A stretch of DNA of 64,000 nucleotides from Phalacrocorax aristotelis (Eukaryota > Chordata > Aves > Suliformes > Phalacrocoracidae). The DNA is taken from assembly GCF_949628215.1 (NCBI RefSeq), contig NC_134288.1, positions 4,092,001-4,156,000 on the forward strand, given 5' to 3'. Made by a program: the position numbers and the translations under genes. Within the stretch, counting starts at the first letter, position 1. The number at the start of each line of letters is the position of its first letter. Positions 1 to 13,165 of this stretch are shown piece after piece. Below the pieces are notes generated by a model that worked only from the letters and a program-made list of their open reading frames with translations, did no database searches and had not been told where the DNA came from.

Positions 1-2641
1 TCCAGAAACTGCTGCTTACAGACACTTGTGGCTTTCCGTTAAGTCAAGCTTTCTGTGGCTAGAAGTCTGCTCTCTGAAGGTGCCTATTTCTTATCCCTAA
101 TGCACCCACCCCTATTTCTGATGACTACTTTCATCTCAAACCAATACCGAGAAACCCTATTAATTAGCGATGTCTGTGGGCACTGTTCTGGGCTGATGCT
201 AGCCAGGGTGTAACTTATAACAGTCTCTAGTCAAGTGAAAATTGGTGTGTGGGAAGTGAGCACTATATTACCAAATGACCTTTTCACTTTGTGCCTGGCT
301 CAGGTCAATATCTTAGCACTGCTGAACGGTGCTTCAAAGCCCATTGGCAGGGAAGGGGGAGGACAGGCTGTCCTGCATGGGCTGGGGATGGTTTTTTGTC
401 AGGGCCTTGCCTAGCTTAGCCAGCTGGACCAGGAGGATTTGTCTCACCCGTGGCAACTCACTTGCCTCTTCTGATGGTGGGTAAAACACAGCAGTGAAGA
501 CCCCATGGGGGAGTTTTTGGGCAAGCATTTCCCCACAGCAAGCAGGGTCTGAGAGATGCTGTTTCTTGCCTAGCAGCAGGAAACACCCACTCCACGCACA
601 CGCATAATAGGGCTAATGGAAGAAAAAGTATTTCTTCAATGAGCCTTGAATCCCAGCTTGCTAAGATCATCAAAGGGTAACCTGGACTGGAGTGAGTCCC
701 CCAGAGTCTTACAGGATAGAGCTTTTCAAAAGCACAAGGTTCAGTTAATGATAAATACCACTAGTGGGGGCTCAGCATTGGCTCATGCTTTATTTCCCCT
801 TTGTTACTGGGGGTCTGGTGCTGCACTACATTCTCCCTCCAGGGACAGTCGTTTGGAAACAGCAGCCTTTGTGCACATCTTCGAAATGGGAGCTCAAATC
901 AGAACTATCCCCCAGAAGGGTGGAAAGCACTTGGGATTAGCAACCACATTTGCACCAACCTCTGCATAAAGTTTAGCAGGATTGGGCCCTGTGCCTGCAA
1001 GTTCTGCTGGCCTCCGTGCTGGAAGGCTACGTTAGCAGCTGAGGAATCTGGGACGACATCTATGTTTACAGTGGAAAATTTAAAGCAAGGGCTGATTTAC
1101 TTGAGCTAATTGCAGATCACTTTGTTCAACTGGGTCCAAGACATCCTAAGTCTATCCTTCAAATATAAAAGCTATGAAGATAACATTGATGGACCTATTT
1201 GCAACTGCACTCTGCCACACGCTGGCAATCTTGTCCCTGTATAGTGTTACATGCACCTATAAAGTGGTCAGCTCTTGAGTATCCTTCTTTCTTGCCACAG
1301 GTCTGGAAATGAAACAACAGAGGCTCTCAGGGGCTTTCAGCAGCTTGTTTTTCATTAGGGCATTTCTGTTATTGTTAGTTTTCCCCACTGAAGCCCCACC
1401 CCAACCCAGCAAAATTTTTAATCTACTTTCTTTTGAAGTAGTTGATTTAGTCACTCAGTAAATACACACTTGCTACCCTTTAAAACTATTTTATTCCTTT
1501 TGAACTTGCTTTTTTAACAACACATTCTGTGAAGAAAATGGTGATGGTGGAGGGATGGTATCAAAATGAAACCAAATCTGCTTCCTGGATTGAAATGTTG
1601 ACAAAATGATCTTAAAGTGCATTTGTTACCTCTGAGAGTTTAGGGGCTCAGCTCAGGTGCTGCACAGGGAATGAGGTTTCCTATCACATCCTTGGAAGCT
1701 CGTGCGTGTGTGTAGCGGAGAGAATTCAGTGTGTGCATCCAGCTCCCTCTGAGGCCTCGTCTTGGCTGTAGCCTCTGAAACCTCCTTGAGCTCACTCTCT
1801 CTACAGTAGTTTTAGACTTCAGCTTCCTTTAACGCTGGATTTCCAAGTTCTCCTAACTCAGACACCACAAATTTTCATGTTTTAATGTTCACCTAGAGAA
1901 ACTGTTGTTTCCTGAGCACTCTGGAAACCTGCACAGGCACTTCAGAAGATCCCAAGGCACTGATGCCAGCAAACACCTTGGGATCAGCCTTCTTAAAGAT
2001 CAAATCTCAGTGCAACTGAGCCTTGTACAAGTCCTTATATTGTAACGGCAGGGCTGTCCAGAGCACATCCACTCTCTCGGTTTGGGCAGTGTTTTTCACC
2101 TTGACAACTTGCTAATTTACAGTTTTCAGGGAAAGACATGCTGGGATAATGAGCCTAAGTGACAGAGGAAATGGAAGGAGTACCACAATTTTATGGGCTG
2201 TCTTCTATGTGCACTTTCCACCCAGAAGCTGAAGCACAAGCAGTTAATCTCTAGAATTTGTGGCACAGATTCTAGACAAGGCTCATGAGCCCTATGCTTG
2301 AGATGGGTTTGCTGGGGATGGTCCTACATCAACAGAGAGGGCGTGGCCATGTGAGGAGTCATGAGGAGTACAGAGATGGGGCAACTTTGTCTTTCTGAAA
2401 GAAGCAGTGGCAAAATTTGATGAAAACACAACTTTCTAGATGCATGGCGGGGTCTACGCGTGGCTTATTAGTGACTTTTTTATTTGCAGCAGACACCAGC
2501 GATACTTTCTTGAGTCTGTGTGGGCTACTGGCCTATGTTACCATTTTCCACTGTCTTTGCTCTCACTCACATTTTAAGTTTTTACTCACTTTTATGTGCT
2601 TGAGAACAGAATCCCACGCAAATGTCTCACAGCCTTGCACG
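1..2641. other. unique non-coding sequence
   Basis: No exon, RNA gene or recognised repeat. Several overlapping short frames at 334-1109 on both strands lack domains and codon character. Confidence 0.5.
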
Positions 2642-2655
2642 AAAAAAAAAAAAAA
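2642..2655 (+). repeat. A14 homopolymer
   Basis: Fourteen A after CTTGCACG. No retrocopied body is recognisable upstream. Confidence 0.85.
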
Positions 2656-5600
2656 GACTCAAACCCCTATTGTCTTCAAAGAAGGTGCCTTTTTTGGGGC
2701 CTTTTCTTGTGCTTTCCCACTAGTTTGGGGGGAAAAAAATGCCTCCAACTTAGGAACATTTTATAGAGACTGGTCATGGTGATGGGAGTTAATCCAAGAC
2801 ATCTCTCTGTCTTTCCTGAGCACCTTTCTAGGCTGCAGGGAAAGGCACGCACCTTTTTGTTCCGTTTGTTCCACCGTACAATCAGATGGGCACAGCACAA
2901 TCCAAAGGGAAACTGTTTTCACCCCTTTCACTGATTCAGTTCTGGCTTGGTGGAGTGTTTTGAGCCTTCAAAACACTACTTCTCAGCATGCTCACCTGGT
3001 CCTTGTCCTTTCCTTCTCTGACCTCCCTATCTACTTCCTTCCAAGGCTCTGTTGATTTGCCTTTTTACAGGCTTTGGAGGAAAGTTGGGGATGGATGACT
3101 CTAGAGCAGGTCTCTTCGCTTGCCCTTGAGCTTTCAGATTCCTACACAATGTCAGGGCTCCCTGATGAGCCAGGACTCCTTTGCATGCAGATTACAGAAC
3201 TGACTGAAAAGTCAAAATCTCAAACATTGTGAATCTGAAAAGTTCCGTTTGGATTAGCTACAACTTTGTAAGTATTTTGTGACTCTCTTCATTTTAGAAT
3301 TCTTAATAAAAGCCTTTATGATTACAGTACTTCTGAAATTTGAACCCAAGTCTTCTATTTGAAGAGAAACATCGAGGACTGTTTCTTATATTTTCTCCAA
3401 AAGAAGTTTTTACGCACATGATACATCAAAACTGGTCCTTAGTCTCCACAAAGACAAAGTTCTACCTTTAAAGAATATTTTTTTGAAAAATCTTTTCCCC
3501 CTTTAAGGGGCTCAGTGGAGCCAGGCAGAAAACACTGGTCCTTGAAAATTAAAAAATCAGAAGGCAGCAAAAGGGAGTAGCATGACTGACTTCTCTTGTA
3601 AGTCACACAGCACTTTTGTTGCAATGAAAGGAGGGAAACCAACAGCTTCCAAGACTGCTCCCAGTGTTATAATAATTGCACACAGTATGATGAGATGTTC
3701 AAATTGTTCTGAAATTTAATTTAATCTTATTTCTCCCTCCAGTCTACTACTTCCTTTTTGTGGCCCACATCACATTCTTTCAGAGACTTACTTGTTTATA
3801 AAAGTGGGGTTTTTTTATAATGGAATAACTATGCTTTCTTTCCATCATTTCTGTTGGCCATATCATTCCTTTATGGAACTAACGCAGACTTACATATGTA
3901 ATTACCTCCTTCAGTCTCATCATCCTACATATATAGGAATCTCCCCTGAGACTCTTGTACGAGGTCTTTCTTCCACGGACCTATAATGCCTTTTCTCTGC
4001 TTTCTTCATCATTTTGGGTTCAGTGACAAACTGACACTGTGTGCACATGTCGTTGCTTCTTCGCCATCTGCTTGCCCACTCCCAAGCCAACAGAGTCCTC
4101 CTCAGAGAGCTTCCATCTCATTGCTATGTTCTCAAGGTACAAGAATGCAAATATAACAAGCAGGGATGCATTGATACTGATGTTTTGTTCACTGAATCTA
4201 GCCCAACTACTTGTTCTGGTAATGAGCTCATTAAAGGTCCGACATGGCATGCCAACATTTCAACCTTTTGCTCATTGTTTCTTTTCAGTCCTGTCACAAC
4301 TTACGTTGAACTTCCAGGATGTTGTCCAGAAACCTTAATTGATAACCAGTGCAGTGCTTTGGGAGGGCACTGCACATTTCATCAGCACTGAAGGACTCTC
4401 TCAGTGTCTTCCAGCACTGGAGAACTGGAATTGCTTCTTCTGTTTCTGCTTGACCCCAGTCATGATTTAGATGGACAGTGCTAGATTTTCATTCACCTTG
4501 AAAGGCCTTTCAGCTCTAGGGCTTAGCTACTCCTACAACTATGTTTTATTCTTATTATCATGCTGTAAATCCTGTATTAACCTGCAGTCTTCCAGAACAC
4601 TTTTAGCTATTCATACAGGCCATTTAGATAAGTAATCTTGCCTTGTATTCTTTCCTGACCTTCATGGGAGGTATTACTTCTGAAAACAACATGCGTGCAT
4701 GGACTCTACCTCTTTCTGCCCCATCTAGCAGGTTTGAGCGCAGGCCAGATCCTGTTTTAGTTAAATTAGCATGGTCATCTATAACCGATATCTTCTTTTT
4801 AATGGGTGAAAGTGGACAGGTTTGGATAGGACTTCAGTACCTATAATGAACCCCAGTAGACAGGTGGAGCTAATAGGAGAGCTCAATGAGCACATGGAAC
4901 AGATATCTTGTTCATATGGTGCTTCAGGAATGGTTCTTTGTTCAAAGAAGATGAACTGAATGATCAGCATTTTACTCTCTTGGACTAAACCAATGGACAC
5001 AAAGCACAACATAAGGTGGGACACTGTGCTATGTTCATCCCAAGGCTGATCATGAACCAGGCTGAGCCTGCTTCATCTCATGCAATCCCTGGATTCTCCC
5101 ATGTGCTCTGAGGGTAGCTACAATTTCATGTGCTGGAACAGGGAGAAGCTGGGCGATCCCAGGACAGATGTGAACTCAGGCTGTTTGTGAACCATTGTCA
5201 ATGTCCTTATTCCAGCACAGAGTGAAAAGATGGTTTTTATGACCATAACAAAACCTATCGGAAAAAACTGAAAAAACCCTAGATTTTCTGCTTCAGGTCA
5301 TGATGTGCATAAAAAACTCCTTTCTGTGTTTTACACTCAATAGCTAATTTCACACTCTTTGTCTCAGGCAGTGGTGTCTGATATGAGCTGATATGCTGCT
5401 GCCTTCAGCTGCTGGAGGCTCCTGGTCTCACCCCATGTGTAAGTCTGCAGTTATTGATTGACTCCAGCATGATTTCTAATAATAACTAAAGAATAACCTC
5501 CATCCTGTGCCCAAAGTGTGTGGAAGTAGCCGACCTGCCTGCCGAGGTGCCAGCCACTGCAGGACTGAAACTCTCAGTGCTGTAACTAACTCTGTGCCTT

Positions 5601-8600
5601 TGTAATGGAGAGCAGGCAAAGGGCTGAGCAGCTGCCAGAGGAGTCGCTATGGGGAGGGGGAGAAGGAAAGGTGCTTGGTGGCTACATGCAGGGACCGCAG
5701 GTAGTCAGAGGGCCGTCCACCTCCAGCCCTTCCACCAAAGTCCTGCCGATCAGACCTGCAGATCTCACAAAGGCTGGGGGCCTGGTGTGTAGCAGAGACC
5801 CAGTCCCACAGAGTCGTGTGGAGCCATCCAGGTCACCTGGTAAACAGGGCCTGATTAAAAGAAAGGAAAGGAAAACACTTTAATGCAGCTGAATGTAGAG
5901 TTGCACAGGAAGCAAAGAACACAGAGCCAGCCTGGAAAAGAGGAGCTCCAAGCAGGATCTTCCCAAAGCCAAATCTCTTTGGAGGATAGTTGAGCACTTG
6001 AACATGAGTTTCCACTACAGCACACAGGGTGTCGTACAGGGAGTGGAGGAGGGAGGGAGAGAGATGCTGTGCTTTGACCTCTGTTCCTGGCACTACTGAA
6101 ACTAGCGTGGCCAAACTGTGAAGAGCTCTGGCATTTTAAATCAGATGTTGAAATGTTCAGAAAACAGACAAATATATTGTAACAGGGCAAGAGAAAATGT
6201 CTTGAAAGGAGAGGTTTATAGAACTCATTGTTTATCTTAGCAAAACAAAAGTAAAAATTAACTTAGAATAGAAGTGCCTGGTACTTTTGTGCTTACATAT
6301 CTGCCAGGGAAAGGCAGAACAAGAAGAAACGGCTGGAAGCTGAAGGTGGACATTTTCACCCTAGGAACAAGGCACACATTTTCAGGAGAGATGGCATTTA
6401 AAAACATTGGGACAAATTCCTAAAGGTAAAGGTGTTCCTTCAACTTCTGGTGTATTCATGTGGGCCCTGGGGACCTTTGCAGAAGACACACAGGAATCCA
6501 CCTCAGTGGTCCAGAGTTAGCTGAACAGGAAGAGCTCAGCCCTCTGTCATGAAGATAACCACAGCCACCTGCGACAGTGTGACCTGGAAATACTTCCAAC
6601 TTGGGAAGATGGCATGGGGGCTGCTCCCCCCATGCTTTTCACCTTCCAGGTTGCCCGTAACAGCTGACAGGAGACAGATTCTGAGTGACTGTAAAGAATG
6701 GTGGGATCCTCGATCCAGAGCCTCATCCCCAGGGCACACACCGCCTCATCATCTGGGAAAGGGCATTTTAAGGGCCAACACTTTCCTCCCTTCCTCAGGA
6801 GGAAATGGAGCAGAGCAAGGAAAAAGAGAACAGAGAAGGGGGGTAAAGGCATTGAAAACCGGAGTGACAGAAAAGAGCAAGGACTGAAAGAGAGGGGCAT
6901 GACAGGGTGCAAGGAGAGCAGGCAGCACAGTGCAAGGGCAGCGCAGTGGCAGCACAGCGCTGATGCTGTCTGCTGGTGACGGTGGCATCTCTTGGCATGA
7001 AGTGCCAGCGTGAGCACGCGTGGCTTTTGCAGATCTGCCTGGTCTTGGGTGGCCACAGGTACGTCTTCCCCACCACTTGCCCTGGGAGTTTTCCCCTGTG
7101 AGTCCCCAGGGCAAGGCAGGAGGGACTCCACGGGTGGAAGGAGCCTAGCAGAGGCTGAGTCAGCCTCCCACCTCCCAAGATGAGGAGGAGGTGGGCTGGG
7201 TGAGAAAGGAGCCATGTGAGGGGGCTGCTGGGAGTGGAAATCACTCTTTCTAGTTTTCATTTCCTTGTAGACACAGGCTGCCCTGCTGAGAAACGAAACT
7301 TAGAGAGATATGCCAGTGGTGCCTGAGATGCAAGGAGCCATAATGCCAGGTCATACGATGCAGGGACAGGGCAGCTGCTGGGCTGGGTATGCGCAAAGCG
7401 GACTCAGCCCTTGGGGGACACATGAGGATGGCTGAGCTGCCACTCAGCTCTGAAGGAGAGTGTAAATGGAGGCAAGATGTTCTCAAGTGCAGAGGAGGGG
7501 TCTAGGAAGAGTAGAGAGGTGATGCTAGAAGGGAAAGAGCTTCCCCTCCACCTGTCTTTGCAGAAAGCGGCGCTGGAGGGGTTGAGTCTGCTTTCACTTC
7601 GGAGCTGTTATGGATGTGGAGTAGCTTTTACAAGCCCTGGAGCATCCCATGTGTGCTTACGCTTGTGCTTCAGGCTGCTGCCCTGGGGAACTGCCTGCTT
7701 TGCCTGTAATCCAGGAGGGCTGCCACGTCATCTCCCGTTGCCCATACCAGGAGATGCAGCTTTTTGCTCTGCTTTGTTCCAAGGCAATACTTTTCAGTCT
7801 TAGCCCTGATAAAAATCACATGGCAATCCCCTGTGCACTAAAGTTTGTCTTCCTTGAATGGCCAGAGATAAGTGTGGAGACCATATATGAGCCAGAGCCA
7901 AGCTGCGCAGGAGTACAGCAAACCCAGGCAGCCCTTACACGAGGCTGCATGATTTCCACAATTGGATTATTGGGAAAATGCAGAAAAAGAAAGCAAAGAC
8001 TTTCAACTTGAGAGTACTGCCTAAGGATAGAGGGAGAAGAAGGTTAGGCTAGATAACTCACTGCCCATTGTGGAGCTTTGGATGGAGCTTTTTCCTGTGG
8101 GGTGGGGAAGAGTTAAGTCTTTATCACTACATCTCCTAAGGAAGAACCAGTAGTGTTTCTCATCATGGAGAATAATTTCTTTTGTAAGGCGAAGACAACA
8201 TCTGTATTCCAGGTTTGTGCAGTGCTCCAACAATAGAGCCTTCAAAATACAAAACCAGATGAGCACTGCACCAACACACAGAAACTTTGAGTCTTCAGAC
8301 AGCCTGGACAGGAGTCCTGCTTCCACTCACTAATGTGATGTCTTGGTTTTCTTATTGGTGGTGCAGCTACTTACCCATAGATTTGAGATAACTTGCTTAT
8401 AGAAGCAATAGGCATGCTCATGGGTACAAAGTGAGAATTTATCAATGAAAAACAAGCGGAAATGCCCATCTCATCCCAAACACATGCCAAATAGCGAATG
8501 TCTCTTTGCTGCCCTTTAAGAGTCAAAGAAAGCTCCACAGCCATTACAGTGCACTGACTTTAAACTGGTTTCAATTTCCCATGCACCCATGTTCATTCAG

Positions 8601-8656
8601 AAAGGAATGAAGGCTAAAATATTTGTCCAAATGACTTCAAGGGTTCTTTAGCAGAT
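2656..8656. other. unique non-coding sequence
   Basis: Nothing supported apart from the AP-1/MARE-like palindrome at 7153. The minus-strand frame at 6547-7260 (237 codons) is Pro/Ser/Leu-rich and matches no family. The surrounding 6.5-7.8 kb is GC-richer. Confidence 0.5.
7153..7165. promoter_or_regulatory. palindromic AP-1/MARE-like site
   Basis: GGCTGAGTCAGCC is a perfect 13-base palindrome around the AP-1 core TGAGTCA. It differs from the Maf site TGCTGAGTCAGCA only in the outer pair. Single sites of this length are expected by chance in a window this size. Confidence 0.3.
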
Positions 8657-8732
8657 TAAACAAAACTATTAAAAAACAATACAATTAAAATTTAAAATTT
8701 AAAAAAAAATACAATTAAAAAAAACAAAAAAC
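8657..8732 (+). repeat. A-rich low-complexity tract
   Basis: Almost only A and T. AATACAATTAAAA is present twice, near 8677 and near 8708, which suggests a small internal duplication. Confidence 0.8.
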
Positions 8733-8789
8733 CCTAGTATTCAAAAATGGGCATTTTAATTGTAGAGCTACAAGGCAGGCAGAGGTATG

Positions 8790-9010
8790 GTGTTCAGTGA
8801 TGCTTCATAAATCTCGCCAATTTGTACAGTTAGCTTAAAATGAAAGCTGTAATTAAAAGCAAAGGAACAGCTAGTCCCGTTACAGAATAAATGGTTAGAT
8901 TAAATATTATGCTGTATCTGATTATTAATGTGCAGGATAGCTTTTAGCAGCTCGATATTTGTTCAGCAGGTTTTATTAATAGCACCATGGCAAATATTTC
9001 CTGCAACGTA
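8790..9010. promoter_or_regulatory. candidate conserved non-coding block
   Basis: An AT-rich, non-repetitive block with homeodomain-like cores (AGCTGTAATTAAAAGC, GATTATTAATG, TTTTATTAATAGC) and no coding frame. Called on composition and motif texture only. Confidence 0.25.
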
Positions 9011-12000
9011 GGATCCTTGCACCAAAGTTAAATATGAAAAGTTGCACACTTTTCCTCCAGTGGTTTCATTCTGCCTGGTAATTTCCACAGTTTTTCTGCA
9101 TTTTTTGCTCTCAGTTTTAGTCAATGTGACACCAGGCTACAGCACGGCTGGGTTTTTTGGTGGGGGGAAAGGAGCCCTTCCCTTTCCCGTAACTGCAGAG
9201 CCGCAAGACTGATTTCATTTTTCCCCTTACGTAAATGGAAGGTCCCGCTCCCTGTGACGCACGATCCTTGATTTCAAGAAAAAGTAACTCCAAGGTCACC
9301 TGCAAGAGAATGATCCCATCCCAGCCTGCCTCGGCCACCCACCACCACCAGGCACAGGAGCCGTTAACACGAAGGCGTGAAACCTCGGCTGAGAAGCACC
9401 ACAAAAGCACCAAGCAACAAGGAAGAGTGAGAAGGGGAGAGGGCTGTTTGCCTCCACGCAGTACATGAGTGGCTGGTTGTGTTAGTTTAGTTTCAGTAAC
9501 CTCAGAGTCAGCATTTCAGATGTCAGTAGTTTCCACTGACAGCGACTAAGCTCAGGCCAAGTCAGTGAGGGACACAAATAAATAGGGGTAAAAATTTATG
9601 CTCAGTCGATGGAAAAGTCTCATTAAACAGAAAAGTGACCTACATGAACTATCACTCCACCCAGCCAACTTTTCTCACGTGGACTGCCAGAGTGGGTCTT
9701 GCCCAAAAAAAAGGCAGAGAACTGACTTGGGTTTGACTGTTGCAATGGCTGCCAAGCCTTAAACCCCAGACTGATCCTCCGGCTGCCCTTGGAGGGAGCG
9801 TTGCAGAGCTGGGAGCACCAGGGTCAGAGCTGGCCGTGTCTGCTGGCAGAACCCTCTGTGGCAGTGGGGGAGCACCTTGTTCCTGCATCACCATGGCTTC
9901 TTCAACCCTATCCCAAGTTGGGCAGGTATGGTACAATTTCAAATACAAAAGTGCCAGAGTTTGGGCAGCTCCAGTGGGAGGTATCAGCCATTGAAGAGCA
10001 GCTGGGAAAGCTGTGGTGGCCTGGCAGTTTAAGCTCAGATGCCTAAATTGCAGCAAGTCCTGTGTTTGGGTCTGGGCTTTTGTGCTTTCCAGTCATCCAC
10101 CTTCGTCTGGGCACTGCTCTGCTCAGGAAGCACATGGCAGGAAAAATCTGCCTTTCTGATATTGACAAACTGACCCAGTTTGGTGGCTGTGTTCAAGGTG
10201 TTGGAGGCAGGCACGTGGCTCCCTACTTCCCCAATGAGAGCCAAATGGGAGAGCCTTGCACAGTACTAGACTGGTTGCATTTGACCAGTAAAGGGGTATT
10301 AAATTAATGAATCCCTAAGCTACAGGGCTGCAAACTTGGGTTAAGGAGGAAATGTTGTGGGGAGGGCTCTCCACTCACAACCCTGTTACATGGAGCACCA
10401 TGAGCCTAGGTGGGATCATCATCAGGGCCTCAGTAGGAGGACTTTTCCTTGGTGCTGGCTGGTCCTCTCTATTGTCTTATTTATTATTAAAACCTGGATT
10501 AATTTTGAATGTCCACTCATAAGGAACCCAACAGAAGGTCTTACAGACTGGGAAAAAGAACCCATTGGCACAGTGGTTGAACAGGCATCGTGCATGTGTG
10601 AGTAATGCACTATCATCTCAGTTCTAGGAGAAATTATGTCTTTTATCATCTCAGGTATTCCTTCTACCAGGAGATGTCAGGCAGTTAGAAGCCACGTTCA
10701 ATTTAAGCATGCCCGGCCATACCACCTCAGAAACTCAAACATGAAAAAAGTGAATAATCAAGGATGTCTATAGTGGAGGATCCTGAATAAAAGTTTCTGT
10801 ACCTCCCCTGCCTTGCCTAGGGTTTTCTTTCCTAGCTAACATCTCAGCCATCTCCCTGACCACCACAGGAGACAGGTCTCCCCTCTATGCAGTTTCACAT
10901 ATGTAGGCCATATTTTCTCAGTATCAACAGAAATGTCCCAAATTATTTCAGAGCAAAGATGCAGACAGGGCCTCTCCTCATTCTCCAGCAGGTGTGACAG
11001 ATGACTCACTTGCATAGGGATCATCTGGAGACTGTAGGATGCTCCAGACCTCTCTGGTCCTTGCTCCACAAAAGGGGCTAGAAGTGAGCTACATGCTCCT
11101 GTAAAGCTTCAAGCTACTTTATTTACATATGAAATAAAACTAAAGGAAAAGAAAATTATAACCATCTTTTGTTCCCTGTCATTCCCTGCTTCACACTGCT
11201 AAAAACAGCACACTATGAGAACATGGAAGTCTCCCAATAGTAGATGTCGTGTTTCTATTGCTGCTCTTGTTTTCTAAAGTGGTGGGCAGTAAGTAATGAG
11301 GAGGACAGGGAACCTGTGGCATTTTGACCTTGATTTGTTGAGTTTCTACATGTTTTGACGTTTTTTAGTGCATGACTTTTACAAAAATCAGCTCTTTGAA
11401 GTAGGGTCCATATTATTAGTGGATACTCTAGGTATGTTTTAAAACTCACGTCTCTCTAGACCTCCTTTGCTCAAGCTTTGGAAAGAGAATAAAAACAATG
11501 AAGGCGCAGGTGTGTCTTGCTGAAGGAGTAATTTCTGTTAGTCGAGAGAAAGACAACAGCTTCTAGCAGGGTCTGCTGGCTTCTCTGAACAGTCGGCATA
11601 TCTCCTGAACAACGCAGATTAAAGGTTTTCTTCCTACCAGGAGAGAAATCTAAGCCGTAATGAGAACTTCACCAACTTGCATTGCTGTGCCAAGGTGTCA
11701 GAACCAAAACACTTCTTGGGATCTCAGCATCCTCTTAATGTACTCATGAGTCACCCAGTGCTTACCAAGGTTTTATGGCCTGGCAATCCTCGTTTTTAGT
11801 GCGCTTGTGAATTGAGTGTTGACGAGCTCCCTTGGCGGAGCAGGCTCTGGCATATCAGACGAGACAAATGCTCCAGGACCATGTGTTAAATAGCATGAGC
11901 CTTGCGGTCAGTGGCCTGGCACATGGTAAGAAGTCCCAGGACAGGGGGCATCCCAGCCCAGGGATCTCCAATGGATATACAGGAGTGAAAGCTTGTTGGA

Positions 12001-12939
12001 GGACTCCGTCCCCCTGGATCTATGAACTGCTGCTGTGGTCTGGCTGTATGTGCTTTTAGTGCCCTCAGCTCCTATGTCTCTTCAGGTTTTCTTGGTTCTT
12101 GCACACTACCACCTGGGCAATAAGTGCCTAAAATACACCTAAAATTCTTTGTCTCTGGGCTCACGTGTTCCACCCACTGCAGGACACTGCAGAGCTGCCA
12201 GAGCTGCCTCAGTGCTGAAATCAAAAGGATGGCAGGGACTGTAGGAGAGGGAAGATGATGCTGGTGCTTGGGGAACCAGCACGAACACAGACTGACTTGG
12301 CTTCACACCACCACAAACATAAGAGGGGGACACAGGGACTTCTCAGTAATACTCAGCATGGCTCCCACTCCTACCGCCCTTTCCCTCTCTTCTTCATACC
12401 TTTAACCTCTTTTTGTGGGGCCTTTCCCAATCCCCATTGTAACTGTGCCATCCTTTTGGCTAACTCTGTTCTTTTCTTTTGTACAGCCCTTTTCTCTTGA
12501 TTTTCTTATTTTACTTTCTGTTCCGCTATGTGTTCTCAAAATAATTATTTCCTGCTCTTCTTTTTCCTCAGAGTTCAGCAGAGATTTCTTCTACCTTCTT
12601 TACTTCTTCTAAGCCCATGGGGAGAGGAGCTGGAATCCTTCTTCCAGTGCATCGGTCCTTTTTCCTGAGTCCTGATCTAGTGAAGCCTCTGAAAAACTGA
12701 TTATGACAAGTGTAGCAGTACAGGTACCCAGTGATAAGTTTTATTGACAGTGTCATGGACCTGCGGGAAGAAAATAGCCCAACCTGAGCGTTCCAGACCA
12801 AGCCTGCAATATGTGCAGTGGCTGGACCTCCCACCGATGCCCTTCTTCTTTTAAGTAAAAACCTCTTTACTAGGTTTGCCTTGTTATCAGTTGATGAGAT
12901 TAATCCAGAACCCACCTCTTGCCCCCAGTCCTGCGGGAA
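9011..12939. other. unique non-coding sequence
   Basis: No gene or repeat recognised. The paired frames at 9652-10056 (minus) and 9740-10046 (plus) are mutual shadows in a GC-richer stretch without domains. Confidence 0.5.
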
Positions 12940-13165
12940 TCCAGGCTGCCTGCAATGTCAAGCAAGTCTAATAAATAATTTGGATGGAGTCACTGCATTT
13001 AGTCAAACAAATAACTTCATTTAAAGGGCAGAATGGATTTTGTCAAAAGCCTTTTTTCATTATGTCAAAGTGAAGAAAAAATTGTGCGGCCCTTTCATTC
13101 TGTCACCACAAAGGCATTTGTTCAAGCTTCTGGCTTTGCTTGACGTAAAAGATGTAGTTGTCAAG
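12940..13165. promoter_or_regulatory. candidate conserved non-coding block
   Basis: Contains repeated TGTCAAA-type words (TTTTGTCAAAAGCC, TTATGTCAAAGTG, ATTTAGTCAAACAAA) within an AT-rich block that breaks from its GC-richer neighbours. No frame or RNA structure recognised. Confidence 0.25.

Noticed and set aside
6547..7260. 237-codon minus-strand open frame
   Set aside because: Pro/Ser/Leu-rich low-complexity translation, no domain, overlapped by other long frames on both strands in a GC-richer stretch; typical of chance.
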